Positions 31,279-40,267 of a stretch of DNA of 54,108 nt are shown here, one piece after another (position 1 is the stretch's first letter; each line of letters starts with the position of its first letter). The notes under the pieces are model-generated. The model had not been told where the DNA came from. It did no database searches and saw nothing but the letters and a program-made list of their open reading frames with translations. Origin of the DNA: Sphingomonadaceae bacterium. GTDB taxonomy: Bacteria; Pseudomonadota; Alphaproteobacteria; Sphingomonadales; Sphingomonadaceae. The position numbers and the translations under genes are program-made. The DNA lies in contig JACVCM010000010.1 in the NCBI GenBank assembly GCA_016742125.1, positions 1 to 54,108 on the forward strand, in the 5' to 3' direction.

Positions 31279-31816
31279 GCGCACCAACAACGCCGGCGCG
31301 CATGCGCCGTCCACAGCTACCTGCTCATGCAAGCATCGCGGCGAGCGACAAGCGAGCTTGCCAAAGCGATCAAACCGCACCCTGAAAGGAGGCGGGTACC
31401 GCTATAGTGACCAAAGCAGGCGGAAAGCCGGGGCTTGTCGGCTTGTCTGCCTGCGCATGCCGCCACGCCCGCCGGTTCAGAGTGCGTGCTGGGCCCTTTG
31501 CGTCAAAGCGCCGCGCCCGCAGGAGCCTGCTGCTAAGCAGGCGGGACCGAGCGCGTCATCAGCCCCGCTCATCATATGGGCGTTGCGGGGCGAAGTCCCG
31601 CTCGAAGGGGTAGGCCGAGACAGCGCAGCGGCTCGGACTCAGGGGAAGGCTTTCCCCTCTTCATGGCTGTATTATAATCTCAGGCGAATCTCAAATAGGC
31701 TCAACCAGTTCAAATAGGATCCGCCAAAGCGCAAATATAACGTGGGAACGAGTGTGGGATCAATCTCAGAAGATCTTCAATTTTCTCAATTAGATTAATA
31801 ACTTAAAGAGAAGAAT

Positions 31817-31891
31817 TGGTGACCCCTACGGGAATCGAACCCGTGTTTCAGCCGTGAAAGGGCCGCGTCCTAACCGCTAGACGAAGGGGCC
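31817..31891 (-). tRNA. tRNA-Glu (anticodon TTC), likely ICE integration site
   Basis: The minus strand folds as a 75-base tRNA with an encoded CCA end. The acceptor stem GGCCCCT pairs with AGGGGTC (one G-U). The anticodon loop CCTTTCA carries TTC, and the T-arm has GGTTCGATTCC. The 3' end faces the mobile element, the usual orientation for a tyrosine-recombinase ICE integrated into a tRNA gene. The gene is intact here. Confidence 0.93.
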
Positions 31892-31957
31892 AATCGCTTG
31901 GCGAGCCGCGCCTTTACGGATTCGTGTTGCGCGCGTCAAGGCCAACATGCTGCAAAT

Positions 31958-33724
31958 TCAGTCGGCAAAGGCAGCGTCGTCGATATGCAGTTCTGCCTTG
32001 GGCGTCGCGCCCCAATCGTCGGTCTTTGCACGGCCCGCCAGCCAGTATTTGCGGCCCCGTTCGCCGTGGAGCAATTGCTGCCCCAATGCGCTCTCGCCCT
32101 GGCGGAAGGCCATTGCCTTGAACGACTGCCCATCGTCGCCGGCGACTATCGCGCGGACATGGTCTTTTCCGACGACATCGCACTTGACGATCCGCACCGG
32201 TCCGGTCGCCACGCGCGGGCCGGGCCAGCCCATGCCGTAGGGCCCGGCCGATTCCATCGCATCGACAAAGACCGGGTTCAACCCCCGCGGCGTGACGATT
32301 GCGTCGATCAGCAAGGCCTTGTTCCCTGACGCACGCGCGACATCGGCCGCCAGGCGCTCGTCCAGCCAGTCGGCCAGCGCCTCGATTTGCTGCACGCGAA
32401 CCGTCAGTCCTGCTGCCATCGCATGACCGCCCCCCGCCTCCAGCAAACCCGAATCTTTCGCAGCGATGATCGCGGCGCCCAGATCGACCCCGGGAATCGA
32501 GCGGCCCGATCCCTTGCCTGTGCCGGTTTCATCGACCGCAACAACTATTGAGGGTTTGCCGGTCTTTTCCTTGATGCGGCCGGCGACGATGCCAATAACG
32601 CCGGGATGCCAGCCCTTGCCGGCGAGCAATGCAACCGCACGGTTGTGCTGCGCAGCGATCATCGCCTCGGCTTGCTCCTGCACCACGCCTTCGATGGCGC
32701 GGCGTTCCTCGTTCAACCGATCGAGCTCGATCGCGATAGCCTGTGCCTCGACCGCGTCTTCGGTGGTGAGCAGGCGAACGCCAAGGTCGGACTTGCCGAC
32801 CCGTCCCCCTGCGTTGATCCGCGGGCCGAGTGCAAAACCCAGGTCCGAGCAAATCGGTGCGCGGGTCAGGCGGCTGGCCTGAATGAGCGCGGCCATACCG
32901 ATATTGCGGCGGGCAGACATGATTTTCAGGCCCTGAGCGACGAATGCGCGGTTGAGGCCCTTGAGCTGCGCGACGTCGGCAACGGTACCGAGCGCCACAA
33001 GGTCAAGCAGCTCCATCAATCTGGGTTCGGGGCGATTGACGAAATAGCTGCGCGCCCGCAGCGTGCGGATGATTGCTGCACCCAGCAGAAAAGCGACACC
33101 GACGGCGGCGAGATGGCCGTGCGACGCTGCGTCGTCGGTCTCGTCCAACCGGTTCGGGTTGACGAGCGCGAACGCGGCGGGGAGTTCTGACGCGCATTTG
33201 TGGTGGTCGACAACGATGACCTCCAGGCCGGCGGACCTGGCCTGCGCGAGGGCGTCATAGGCCATCGCCCCGCAATCGACGGTGACGATCAGCTTGCTCC
33301 CGCCCTCGCCGATGCGGACGAGCGCCTCGCCCGAGGGGCCATAGCCTTCCATCAGGCGGTCGGGGATATAATGCCCGGTAGCCAGCCCCAGCGAACGGAA
33401 CAGGCGGATGAGCAGGGCTGCGCTGGTGGCGCCATCGACATCATAATCGCCGTAAACGGTGACGGGCTCCTGCGCGACGACCGCATCGGCCAGTCGTTCA
33501 GCGGCCAGATCCATATCGCGGAAGATCGACGGGTCGGGCATGAAACCGCGGATCGTCGGGTCGCGGTGGCGCTCCAGATCGTTGCGTGGCACGCCCCGCG
33601 CCATCAGCAACTGCGTCACAAGATCGTCGGGCTGAAAGCCTGGATCGCGCGCATCGACATCCGCATGGCGCCACTGCCACGCCTGGCCGGTAATCGATCG
33701 GGCGATGTTAAGCACATTGGACAT
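31958..33724 (-). CDS. recJ: Single-stranded-DNA-specific exonuclease RecJ
   Basis: A 588-residue 5'-3' ssDNA exonuclease of recombination and mismatch repair. The DHH phosphoesterase motifs include VYGDYDVDGATSAAL (about 94-108) and VVDHHKC (about 175-181), with ALGTVADV in between. The DHHA1 domain (GKGWHPGVIGIVAGRI, GSGRSIPG) and the C-terminal OB-fold (RIVKCDVVGKDHVRAI) are present. Full length with no lost motif. First chromosomal gene after the tRNA. Confidence 0.97.
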   Translation of the reverse strand: MSNVLNIARSITGQAWQWRHADVDARDPGFQPDDLVTQLLMARGVPRNDLERHRDPTIRGFMPDPSIFRDMDLAAERLADAVVAQEPVTVYGDYDVDGATSAALLIRLFRSLGLATGHYIPDRLMEGYGPSGEALVRIGEGGSKLIVTVDCGAMAYDALAQARSAGLEVIVVDHHKCASELPAAFALVNPNRLDETDDAASHGHLAAVGVAFLLGAAIIRTLRARSYFVNRPEPRLMELLDLVALGTVADVAQLKGLNRAFVAQGLKIMSARRNIGMAALIQASRLTRAPICSDLGFALGPRINAGGRVGKSDLGVRLLTTEDAVEAQAIAIELDRLNEERRAIEGVVQEQAEAMIAAQHNRAVALLAGKGWHPGVIGIVAGRIKEKTGKPSIVVAVDETGTGKGSGRSIPGVDLGAAIIAAKDSGLLEAGGGHAMAAGLTVRVQQIEALADWLDERLAADVARASGNKALLIDAIVTPRGLNPVFVDAMESAGPYGMGWPGPRVATGPVRIVKCDVVGKDHVRAIVAGDDGQSFKAMAFRQGESALGQQLLHGERGRKYWLAGRAKTDDWGATPKAELHIDDAAFAD

Positions 33725-33766
33725 GCGCCTTCCCTATGCGGGCGTGCGGATGCTAGCAAGCATCCC

Positions 33767-34249
33767 ATGAAAAAGCTGTTGATAGTCTGGCACAGCATGA
33801 CCCGCGGGTCCGAAGCGCTGGCGCGCGCCGCGCGTGATGGGGCGGCCGAGGTCGAGGCACAGCTGCTTCATGCGGGTGAGGCAGCCGAAGACGATATGAT
33901 CGATGCGGACGGCTATCTGTTCGTCTTCCCTGAAAATCTGGCAGCGATCAGTGGCGTCATGAAAGCATTTTTCGACCGCTGCTACTATCCGTGCCTCGGA
34001 CGTATCGAGGGGCGGCCCTATGCTCTCATCATTTGTGCAGGATCGGACGGCAGCAACGCGGCGCGGCAGGCGGAACGGATCGCCACGGGCTGGCGATTGA
34101 AAAAGGTGGCCGACAGCATGATTGTCTGCACCCATGCGCAAACGCCGGAGGCAATATTGGCGCCGAAGGTCATCGCCAATGTCGACCTTGACCGCGCCGC
34201 GGAACTGGGCGCGACCCTGGCTGCCGGTCTGGCAATGGGTGTGTTCTAG
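33767..34249 (+). CDS. Flavodoxin-like / NAD(P)H-dependent FMN reductase-fold protein
   Basis: A 160-residue protein with a flavodoxin-like fold: the FMN phosphate loop region MKKLLIVWHSMTRGSEALA, then GYLFVFPENLAAISGVMKAFFDRCYY and YALIICAGSDGSNAARQ. Such proteins bind FMN and act as quinone or general reductases; the substrate is unknown. The ATG at 33767 is well supported by the fold start. The gene diverges from recJ and converges on glpX. Confidence 0.8.
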   Translation: MKKLLIVWHSMTRGSEALARAARDGAAEVEAQLLHAGEAAEDDMIDADGYLFVFPENLAAISGVMKAFFDRCYYPCLGRIEGRPYALIICAGSDGSNAARQAERIATGWRLKKVADSMIVCTHAQTPEAILAPKVIANVDLDRAAELGATLAAGLAMGVF

Positions 34250-34258
34250 GTCCTGACC

Positions 34259-35242
34259 CTAGTTATCGGTGACGCCGCGCCGATGCTCGCTTTTCACCCA
34301 GCGCACCGTACCGGAAGAGGCGCGCATTACGACGCTTTCGGTCGTGATCCGGCCATCGCGGAGAGTCTTCACACCTTCCAGCAACGATCCGTGCGTCACC
34401 CCGGTTGCCGCAAAGATGCAGTCGCCCTTGGCCAGTTCTTCCAGATCGTAGATCTTGTCCAGATCCTCGATACCCCATTTGCGCGCGCGCAGCCGCTCGT
34501 CGTCATTGCGGAAGACAAGGCGCCCCTTGAATTGCCCGCCGACACACCGCAGCGCGGCTGCCGCAAGCACCCCTTCGGGCGCGCCGCCGGTGCCCATATA
34601 GATATCGACCGTGGTGTCGGGATCGGTGGTCGCGATGACGCCCGCGACATCGCCATCGGGGATCAGCATCACGCCGCAGCCGATGGCGCGCAATTCGGCA
34701 ATCATCTTTTCATGTCGCGGGCGATCGAGGACGCAGACGATAAGCTCATTCGGTGCGACGCCCTTTTCCTTTGCCACTGCCGTAACATTTTCCGCCACGC
34801 TTCGGTTGAGATTGACGATGTCGGGCGAATAGCCGGGGCCGACAGCAATTTTTTCCATGTAAACATCGGGTGCATTCAGAAGATTGCCTTCCTCCGCTGC
34901 GGCCAGCACGGCCAGCGCGTTGGGACCCGCCTTGGCAGTAATGGTCGTGCCCTCCAACGGGTCGAGTGCAATGTCGATCCGGGGACCTTTGCCGAGGGCT
35001 GAGCCGACCTTTTCGCCGATATAGAGCATCGGCGCCTCGTCGCGTTCGCCCTCTCCGATGACCACCGTACCGTCCATGTAAAGCCCGTTCAGCGCTTCCC
35101 GCATCGCCTCGACAGCGGCATGATCAGCCGCCTTCTCGTCACCGCGGCCGATCATCTTGGCCGCTGCAATCGCGGCTGCCTCGGTCACGCGGACCATTTC
35201 AAGGACAAGCACCCTGTCAAGGATCTGGCTTGCTGCGGTCAT
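34259..35242 (-). CDS. glpX: Class II fructose-1,6-bisphosphatase
   Basis: A 327-residue GlpX enzyme of gluconeogenesis, which hydrolyses fructose-1,6-bisphosphate with a divalent metal. Motifs: VIGEGERDEAPMLYIGE, IALDPLEGTT (metal-binding Asp) and MGTGGAPEGVLAAAALRCVGG. Full length. It lies 4 bases downstream of hom and is probably co-transcribed with it. Confidence 0.97.
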   Translation of the reverse strand: MTAASQILDRVLVLEMVRVTEAAAIAAAKMIGRGDEKAADHAAVEAMREALNGLYMDGTVVIGEGERDEAPMLYIGEKVGSALGKGPRIDIALDPLEGTTITAKAGPNALAVLAAAEEGNLLNAPDVYMEKIAVGPGYSPDIVNLNRSVAENVTAVAKEKGVAPNELIVCVLDRPRHEKMIAELRAIGCGVMLIPDGDVAGVIATTDPDTTVDIYMGTGGAPEGVLAAAALRCVGGQFKGRLVFRNDDERLRARKWGIEDLDKIYDLEELAKGDCIFAATGVTHGSLLEGVKTLRDGRITTESVVMRASSGTVRWVKSEHRRGVTDN

Positions 35243-35246
35243 TCGG

Positions 35247-36551
35247 TCATTCTCCTAATATGTGCATCACCATCGGTTCGCCGAGCAGGCTGTCCGATGT
35301 CGAAAGGGTGTTCAGTGTGTCGTTTATGGCCTGCTCGGGGCCGGCATGGGTGACCATGGCGATCAATGCAGACCCATCTTCGCTGGTTTCGGTTTGGATC
35401 AGGCTTTCGATCGACAGGCCGGCATCGCGCATCGCTGCGGTAATTTCGGCAAGGACCCCGACCCGGTCGGCGACCACCATGCGTAGATAGGTTTTTCCGA
35501 TGCGGTGGGCGCTTGCGGCGCGAGGAAGTATTTCAAGTTCGGCCGAAGGCATCGAGAAGGCCGGACCTGTTTCCTTTCGCGCAATGTCGACAAGATCGGC
35601 GACCACTGCCGATGCGGTGGGCTTGTCGCCCGCACCCGCACCCTGGAACAGCAGGCGGCCCGAAAAATTGCCCTCCGCCACCACCGCATTGGTCGCGCCA
35701 ATGACATGTGCCAGCGGATGCATCATCGGGACAAGGCAGGGCTGCACACGTTGAAAAATGGTGGCCGAGCCGTTCTCACCGTCCACCTCGGCCAGGCCGA
35801 TCAGCCGGATTCGATAACCCAGCGCCTTTGCCTGCGCGATGTCGGCCGCGAGGATCTTGCGGATGCCGCGTATTTCGACCCCACCGAAATCGATCTGAGA
35901 CCCAAAACTGAGCGATGCAAGTATCGACAGCTTGTGTGCGGCATCGACGCCGTCAATATCGAATGACGGATCGGCTTCGGCAAAACCCTTTGCCTGTGCA
36001 TCGGCCAGGACGTCGGCAAAATCCAGGCCTTCGCGTTCCATCGTCGACAGGATGAAATTGCAGGTGCCGTTGAGAATACCGTAAACGCGGTCGATGCGGT
36101 TGGCTGCGGCCCCGTCGCGCAGGCCCTGGATGACCGGGATGCCGCCAGCAACGGCTGCCTCGAATTTCAGTGCGGCGCTATGGTGCTCGGCCAGAGCTGC
36201 CAGTTCGGCACCATGATGCGCTATCATCGCCTTGTTGGCTGTCACCAGCGCGCGTCCGTTGGAAAGTGTCTCACGTGCCAGCGTCACCGCCGGGCCGTCC
36301 GATCCCCCGACCAGTTCGACCACGACATCCACGTCTTCGGCGGTCGCAAGTTCCCCCATGTCGTCGACCCAGCGATATCGTGAAAGGTCCACGCCGCGAT
36401 CTTTCGACCGGTCGCGGGCGGTCACTGCCGCGATTTCGATCTTGCGGCCTGCACGCCGGCCTATCAGCTGACTGTTCTCCTCGATGAGACGGATGACGCC
36501 GGTGCCGACGGTACCGAGACCGGCAAGGGCAATGCGGAGCGGAGCGGGCAT
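35247..36551 (-). CDS. hom: Homoserine dehydrogenase
   Basis: A 434-residue NAD(P)-dependent enzyme reducing aspartate semialdehyde to homoserine, the branch to methionine and threonine. Nucleotide loop GLGTVGTGVI (10-19). Catalytic domain with AVAGGIPVIQGLRDG, ILNGTCNFILS and ADPSFDIDGVDAAHKL. C-terminal ACT domain (about 355-425) suggests threonine feedback. Confidence 0.97.
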   Translation of the reverse strand: MPAPLRIALAGLGTVGTGVIRLIEENSQLIGRRAGRKIEIAAVTARDRSKDRGVDLSRYRWVDDMGELATAEDVDVVVELVGGSDGPAVTLARETLSNGRALVTANKAMIAHHGAELAALAEHHSAALKFEAAVAGGIPVIQGLRDGAAANRIDRVYGILNGTCNFILSTMEREGLDFADVLADAQAKGFAEADPSFDIDGVDAAHKLSILASLSFGSQIDFGGVEIRGIRKILAADIAQAKALGYRIRLIGLAEVDGENGSATIFQRVQPCLVPMMHPLAHVIGATNAVVAEGNFSGRLLFQGAGAGDKPTASAVVADLVDIARKETGPAFSMPSAELEILPRAASAHRIGKTYLRMVVADRVGVLAEITAAMRDAGLSIESLIQTETSEDGSALIAMVTHAGPEQAINDTLNTLSTSDSLLGEPMVMHILGE

Positions 36552-36663
36552 ATCGATCGAACTTCCTGCTAAGGATTGAGCATTGGCGTCGCGCCTAATG
36601 CAGTTTCCGGTGAAACGCTACCCCAAGCTTGCCCGTTTTCGCGACGCTGCCTATAGCGCGCGC

Positions 36664-37464
36664 ATGACTAACCAACCGACCATGCTGGTGCTGGCAGGCA
36701 AACGCGACGGCAAACTCGATCCGATGGCTGCGGAGGCGGGCGTCAGCCACAAATGCCGGGTGCCGATTTGCGGGAAAGCCCTGTTGCAATGGGTGCTGGA
36801 GGCCGCGATCCCGGCATTTCCCGATACAAAGGTCCTGATTTCAATTCACGATCCGGCGGTGATTGCCGACCTGCCGGCTGTTGTCGAACTCGAACACAGC
36901 GGTCGCCTGATGATTTGCCAGGCGCAGGCGGGTATTGTCGAAAGCGTCGAATATGCCATGGCGCAGGCGGGTGGTGGCACATGGCCGCTGGTCATTACCA
37001 CCGCCGATAATGTGCTGGTGACGCCAGAACTGATGCGCGACCTTCATGCCGACGCGATGGCGGGGGACGGCGATGCTGTTGTGGTTCTTGCCACGCGAGA
37101 GGCGATCCAGGCGGCACATCCCGAGGGCCAGCGGCGCTTCTACGAATTTGCCGACGCCGCAATTTCGAACTGCAACCTGTTCTGGTTGCGCGATGCCACG
37201 GCATTGAAGGCTGCCGAGGCATTCCGGCAGGGCGGGCAGTTCATCAAGACGAAGGGCCGCATTGCCAAGGCGTTCGGCCTGATCAACCTCATCCGTTTCC
37301 GCCTCGGCTGGTGGAAACTCGACACCGCCTTCCGGGCCATTTCACGCCGTCTTGGCGCGCGGGTTGTGCCCTATATGACGTCGGACGGTGCCTATGCAGT
37401 CGATGTCGATAACCCGCGCACCTATGCAATTGCGGAAATTTTGCTGAAACAGCGCAAGCTTTAA
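36664..37464 (+). CDS. MobA-like nucleotidyltransferase-fold protein
   Basis: A 266-residue protein. The N-terminal nucleotide-binding pattern LAGKRDGKLDPMAAEAGVSHK, then PICGKALLQWVLEA and PLVITTADNVLVTPE, indicates an NTP-transferase (GT-A) fold. The specific sugar or cofactor is unknown. The ATG at 36664 lies after weak upstream sequence. Its stop overlaps that of the convergent DUF1176 gene. Confidence 0.78.
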   Translation: MTNQPTMLVLAGKRDGKLDPMAAEAGVSHKCRVPICGKALLQWVLEAAIPAFPDTKVLISIHDPAVIADLPAVVELEHSGRLMICQAQAGIVESVEYAMAQAGGGTWPLVITTADNVLVTPELMRDLHADAMAGDGDAVVVLATREAIQAAHPEGQRRFYEFADAAISNCNLFWLRDATALKAAEAFRQGGQFIKTKGRIAKAFGLINLIRFRLGWWKLDTAFRAISRRLGARVVPYMTSDGAYAVDVDNPRTYAIAEILLKQRKL

Positions 37465-38522
37465 GGCGTCAGCCTTACCTCGGCGCGCCACACAGGAATC
37501 CAGTCGAGCGAGCCCCTGCATTCGCCCATCGCGGTGGCCCTGGTCAGGCGAAACATCGACCCGTCCCACACCCAGCTTTCCGACGTGCCGCAGTCGCCAA
37601 GGCCGCGTCCTTTGGCGAAGCTGCTGATCGTCTGCGTGGCCGCGTCCCATTCGACATTGACCAGTATCGGAATCTTGCTGTCTTCGCTGAAACCGCCCGC
37701 ACCATAATCGAACTGCGCGGGTGCAAAGGTCCATTTGCCTGCTTTGTCGGCTTGCCCGACATAGATGCCCGACGAAAAATTATAGGCACCCGCGCCGCAA
37801 TTCAGCATGACCAGCGCCTGTGCACCTTTGGGACCGTTGCCCAGGCTATAGGCAGTGTCTTGTGTCGTGCCGAGCCGCTCGGCCGAACATTGGCTGTTTT
37901 CGGACAGCGCAACCAGTGCCGATGCGTCGGGCAGAATGTCGGTGGGGGTGATCTTCCGGGCGGTGATGACTGGTAGTGCGGCCTTTTTTGCGGTGGCCAT
38001 TCTGGGCCCGGTGGCGATTACCGCTCCTCTGGACCCGGCACGCCCCTGTTGCGCATCGATGTAACGAAGCGCTGCCGATATGCCGACCAGCGAAGCGGCG
38101 CCCAAGTCGGTGCCGCCGCCGTCGATCACACGCATCGCCTTGCCCCTTGCCATCGCCCGGGCAAGTTTCACTGCATCGGGGCCGACGATTTCGATCGCCC
38201 CGCTACCCACCTGCATGTTCCCGGTCTGGACAACCCTGCCGTCGATAACGACGCGATAGCGATCGGCCCTGGTCTCGAAACCGGACAGTTCGATTGCCAA
38301 CGGTGCGCTGGTACCCGCCTGCCGTGTGACGGCTATCGCCAGCGATTTATCGAACTCCGCAGCCAGAACCACAGCCTGGCAGGCCAAGCCATTGTCACAG
38401 CCTACAGTCCAGTCCTCGAAGGTCTGAAGGGTACCCGGCACAGGCGAGTCCCCGGCGGCATGGGCTGCGACCGCCATCAAGGCAGTTCCCGCGCAAGCAA
38501 TAGCCGTCATTCCCCTGTGCAT
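37461..38522 (-). CDS. DUF1176 family periplasmic protein
   Basis: A 353-residue secreted protein. Signal peptide MHRGMTAIACAGTALMAVAAHA, then an invasion-associated-locus-B-like region (WTVGCDNGLACQAVVL), and the DUF1176 end with FAKGRGLGDCGTSESWVWDG. The paired cysteines suggest disulfides. Function unknown. Confidence 0.85.
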   Translation of the reverse strand: MHRGMTAIACAGTALMAVAAHAAGDSPVPGTLQTFEDWTVGCDNGLACQAVVLAAEFDKSLAIAVTRQAGTSAPLAIELSGFETRADRYRVVIDGRVVQTGNMQVGSGAIEIVGPDAVKLARAMARGKAMRVIDGGGTDLGAASLVGISAALRYIDAQQGRAGSRGAVIATGPRMATAKKAALPVITARKITPTDILPDASALVALSENSQCSAERLGTTQDTAYSLGNGPKGAQALVMLNCGAGAYNFSSGIYVGQADKAGKWTFAPAQFDYGAGGFSEDSKIPILVNVEWDAATQTISSFAKGRGLGDCGTSESWVWDGSMFRLTRATAMGECRGSLDWIPVWRAEVRLTP

Positions 38523-38590
38523 GGCCAGAGGCTAGCGCTTTTGCCGACGCTAGGCTAGGGGCAATCAAACGCACGGTTAAGGGAGCATTT

Positions 38591-39460
38591 ATGAGAGCAG
38601 TCGGCGTCATCGGAGCAGGGCAAATGGGCGCGGGTATCGCGCAGGTCAGCGCGGGAGCTGGCTATCATGTCTATCTGACTGACCTCGATCTTGAAAGAGC
38701 GGAAGCCGGCAAGGCAGGCATTGGCAAGGCGCTGGAAAGGCTGGTTGCGAAAGAGAAAATGGGTCGGAACGAGGCAGACACGCTGCTTTCACGGATCGAA
38801 CCCGTCGCGAGCTACGAGCCGATGGCTGATGCAGGCCTGATCATCGAGGCCGCTACCGAGCGAGAAGACATCAAGCGCAAAATTTTTGAGGCCGTCGGCA
38901 CGATATTGGGCCATCAGGCGGTGCTGGCGTCGAACACCTCGTCAATTCCAATCACGCGGCTGGCCCAGGCCTCACCCGATCCCGCACGCTTTATTGGCGT
39001 CCATTTCTTCAATCCGGTACCGGTAATGGGCCTTATCGAAATCATTCGCGGGCTTGCGACCAGCGACCGGACGGTCGACCTTGTGCGGCAATATGGAGAG
39101 GCGCTCGGCAAGCAACTTGTTTTCGCAAACGACGCCCCCGGCTTCATCGTCAACCGCATATTGATGCCGATGATAAACGAAGCCTGCTTCGCGCTGGGCG
39201 AGGGCGTGGCCAGCGTCCGCGATATCGACACCGCTTGCCAACTCGGCCTGAATCATCCGATGGGGCCGTTGACCCTTGCCGATTTCATCGGCCTCGACAC
39301 TTGCCTGGAAATCACCAAGGTGCTGTTCAGCTCCACAGGCGATCCCAAATTCCGCCCCGCCCCCTTGCTGCAGAAATATGTCGAGGCGGGCTGGTACGGG
39401 CGTAAGGTGAAGCGCGGTTTTTATGACTATTCGGGCGATGCGCCCGTGCCTACGCGGTAA
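38591..39460 (+). CDS. 3-hydroxybutyryl-CoA dehydrogenase family
   Basis: A 289-residue NAD(P)-dependent dehydrogenase. Rossmann loop GAGQMGAGIAQ (7-17), catalytic His region FIGVHFFNPVPVMGLIEI, NDAPGFIVNRILMPMINEA, and the C-terminal domain LGLNHPMGPLTLADFIGLD. It interconverts 3-hydroxybutyryl-CoA and acetoacetyl-CoA, in PHB or fatty-acid metabolism. Full length. Confidence 0.93.
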   Translation: MRAVGVIGAGQMGAGIAQVSAGAGYHVYLTDLDLERAEAGKAGIGKALERLVAKEKMGRNEADTLLSRIEPVASYEPMADAGLIIEAATEREDIKRKIFEAVGTILGHQAVLASNTSSIPITRLAQASPDPARFIGVHFFNPVPVMGLIEIIRGLATSDRTVDLVRQYGEALGKQLVFANDAPGFIVNRILMPMINEACFALGEGVASVRDIDTACQLGLNHPMGPLTLADFIGLDTCLEITKVLFSSTGDPKFRPAPLLQKYVEAGWYGRKVKRGFYDYSGDAPVPTR

Positions 39461-39470
39461 AGTCGGCACG

Positions 39471-40073
39471 ATGAACGGGTTCGACCCCGAAACGCTCGAG
39501 TTTTATGCAGCCGAGGCAGCAACTTATGTTGCCTGCCGTCCGGATGACGTTAATCCAGAGTTGCCCGCGTTCCTGGAACTTTTACCAGTTGGTGCACGAA
39601 TTTTGGAGCTCGGATGCGGGGGTGGGACCGACGCCGAATATATGATTGCCAAGGGATTCGATGTCGAGCTGACCGATGGCGTCGCGGAAATGGCAGCGCA
39701 GGCGGAAGCTCGCTTGGGGCGCTCCGTAAAGGTCATGCGCTTCGACGAACTCGACGCAGTTGAGGCATATGACGCAGTCATCGCCTGCGCCTCCTTGCTT
39801 CATGTTCCGCTTGAAGAATTGACCGCTATACTGGCCCGAACATGGCGGGCGCTAAAGCCAGCCGGATGGCATTTGGCGACATACAAAACGGCTGGTGCGC
39901 AAGGCCGAGACGAACATGGCCGCTATTACAATTATCTGTCGGGCGACGAAGCGGACCGTCAATACCGCAAGGCTGGCGCATGGGCGTCGATCAACTTTAG
40001 AGAGCGAGCCGGGATCGGCTATTTCAGTGCCCCTGCACAATGGCTTGAGGTTGTTGCGCAAAAACGAGCTTGA
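39471..40073 (+). CDS. Class I SAM-dependent methyltransferase
   Basis: A 200-residue protein with motif I ILELGCGGGTDAEYM and a short core to the end. The substrate is not evident. The ATG at 39471 lies 10 bases after the dehydrogenase stop, so the two may be co-transcribed. It also resembles tellurite- or small-molecule-methyltransferases. Confidence 0.85.
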   Translation: MNGFDPETLEFYAAEAATYVACRPDDVNPELPAFLELLPVGARILELGCGGGTDAEYMIAKGFDVELTDGVAEMAAQAEARLGRSVKVMRFDELDAVEAYDAVIACASLLHVPLEELTAILARTWRALKPAGWHLATYKTAGAQGRDEHGRYYNYLSGDEADRQYRKAGAWASINFRERAGIGYFSAPAQWLEVVAQKRA

Positions 40074-40267
40074 AATGTAGGATTTGATTTGGGAGCGTCT
40101 TCCGGCCGGTGCGCAAGCGCCGGCGCGGCTCTTTCTCACTGTCGAGATGCCCGAAATTTCAGAGGCCAGCCATGTCCGCTAAAGCAACAAAGGATACAAT
40201 TGGGGGGTGGCCTGTCGGTATCTTTTGTATCTTTAGGGTATCAGCTGGTCGTTTTAGGTGCCGACTA

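Larger units (their letters stand above)
31041..31816. other. Hairpin-rich non-coding end of the ICE
   Basis: About 776 bases with no credible gene. The first 500 bases are GC-rich and full of inverted repeats, with a 7-4-7 hairpin (GCCTGCT-GCTA-AGCAGGC) near 31.53 kb besides those listed separately. The last 150 bases turn AT-rich before the tRNA. It probably holds the ardC promoter and the element's attachment end. Confidence 0.55.

Noticed and set aside
31222..31717. Short plus-strand frames in the hairpin-rich end of the ICE
   Set aside because: Low-complexity Arg/Pro/Ala content, no ribosome sites, and they run through the inverted repeats.
31300..31816. Possible CRISPR or tandem repeat in the region before tRNA-Glu
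   Set aside because: Only dispersed hairpins were seen; there is no regular spacing or repeated unit.
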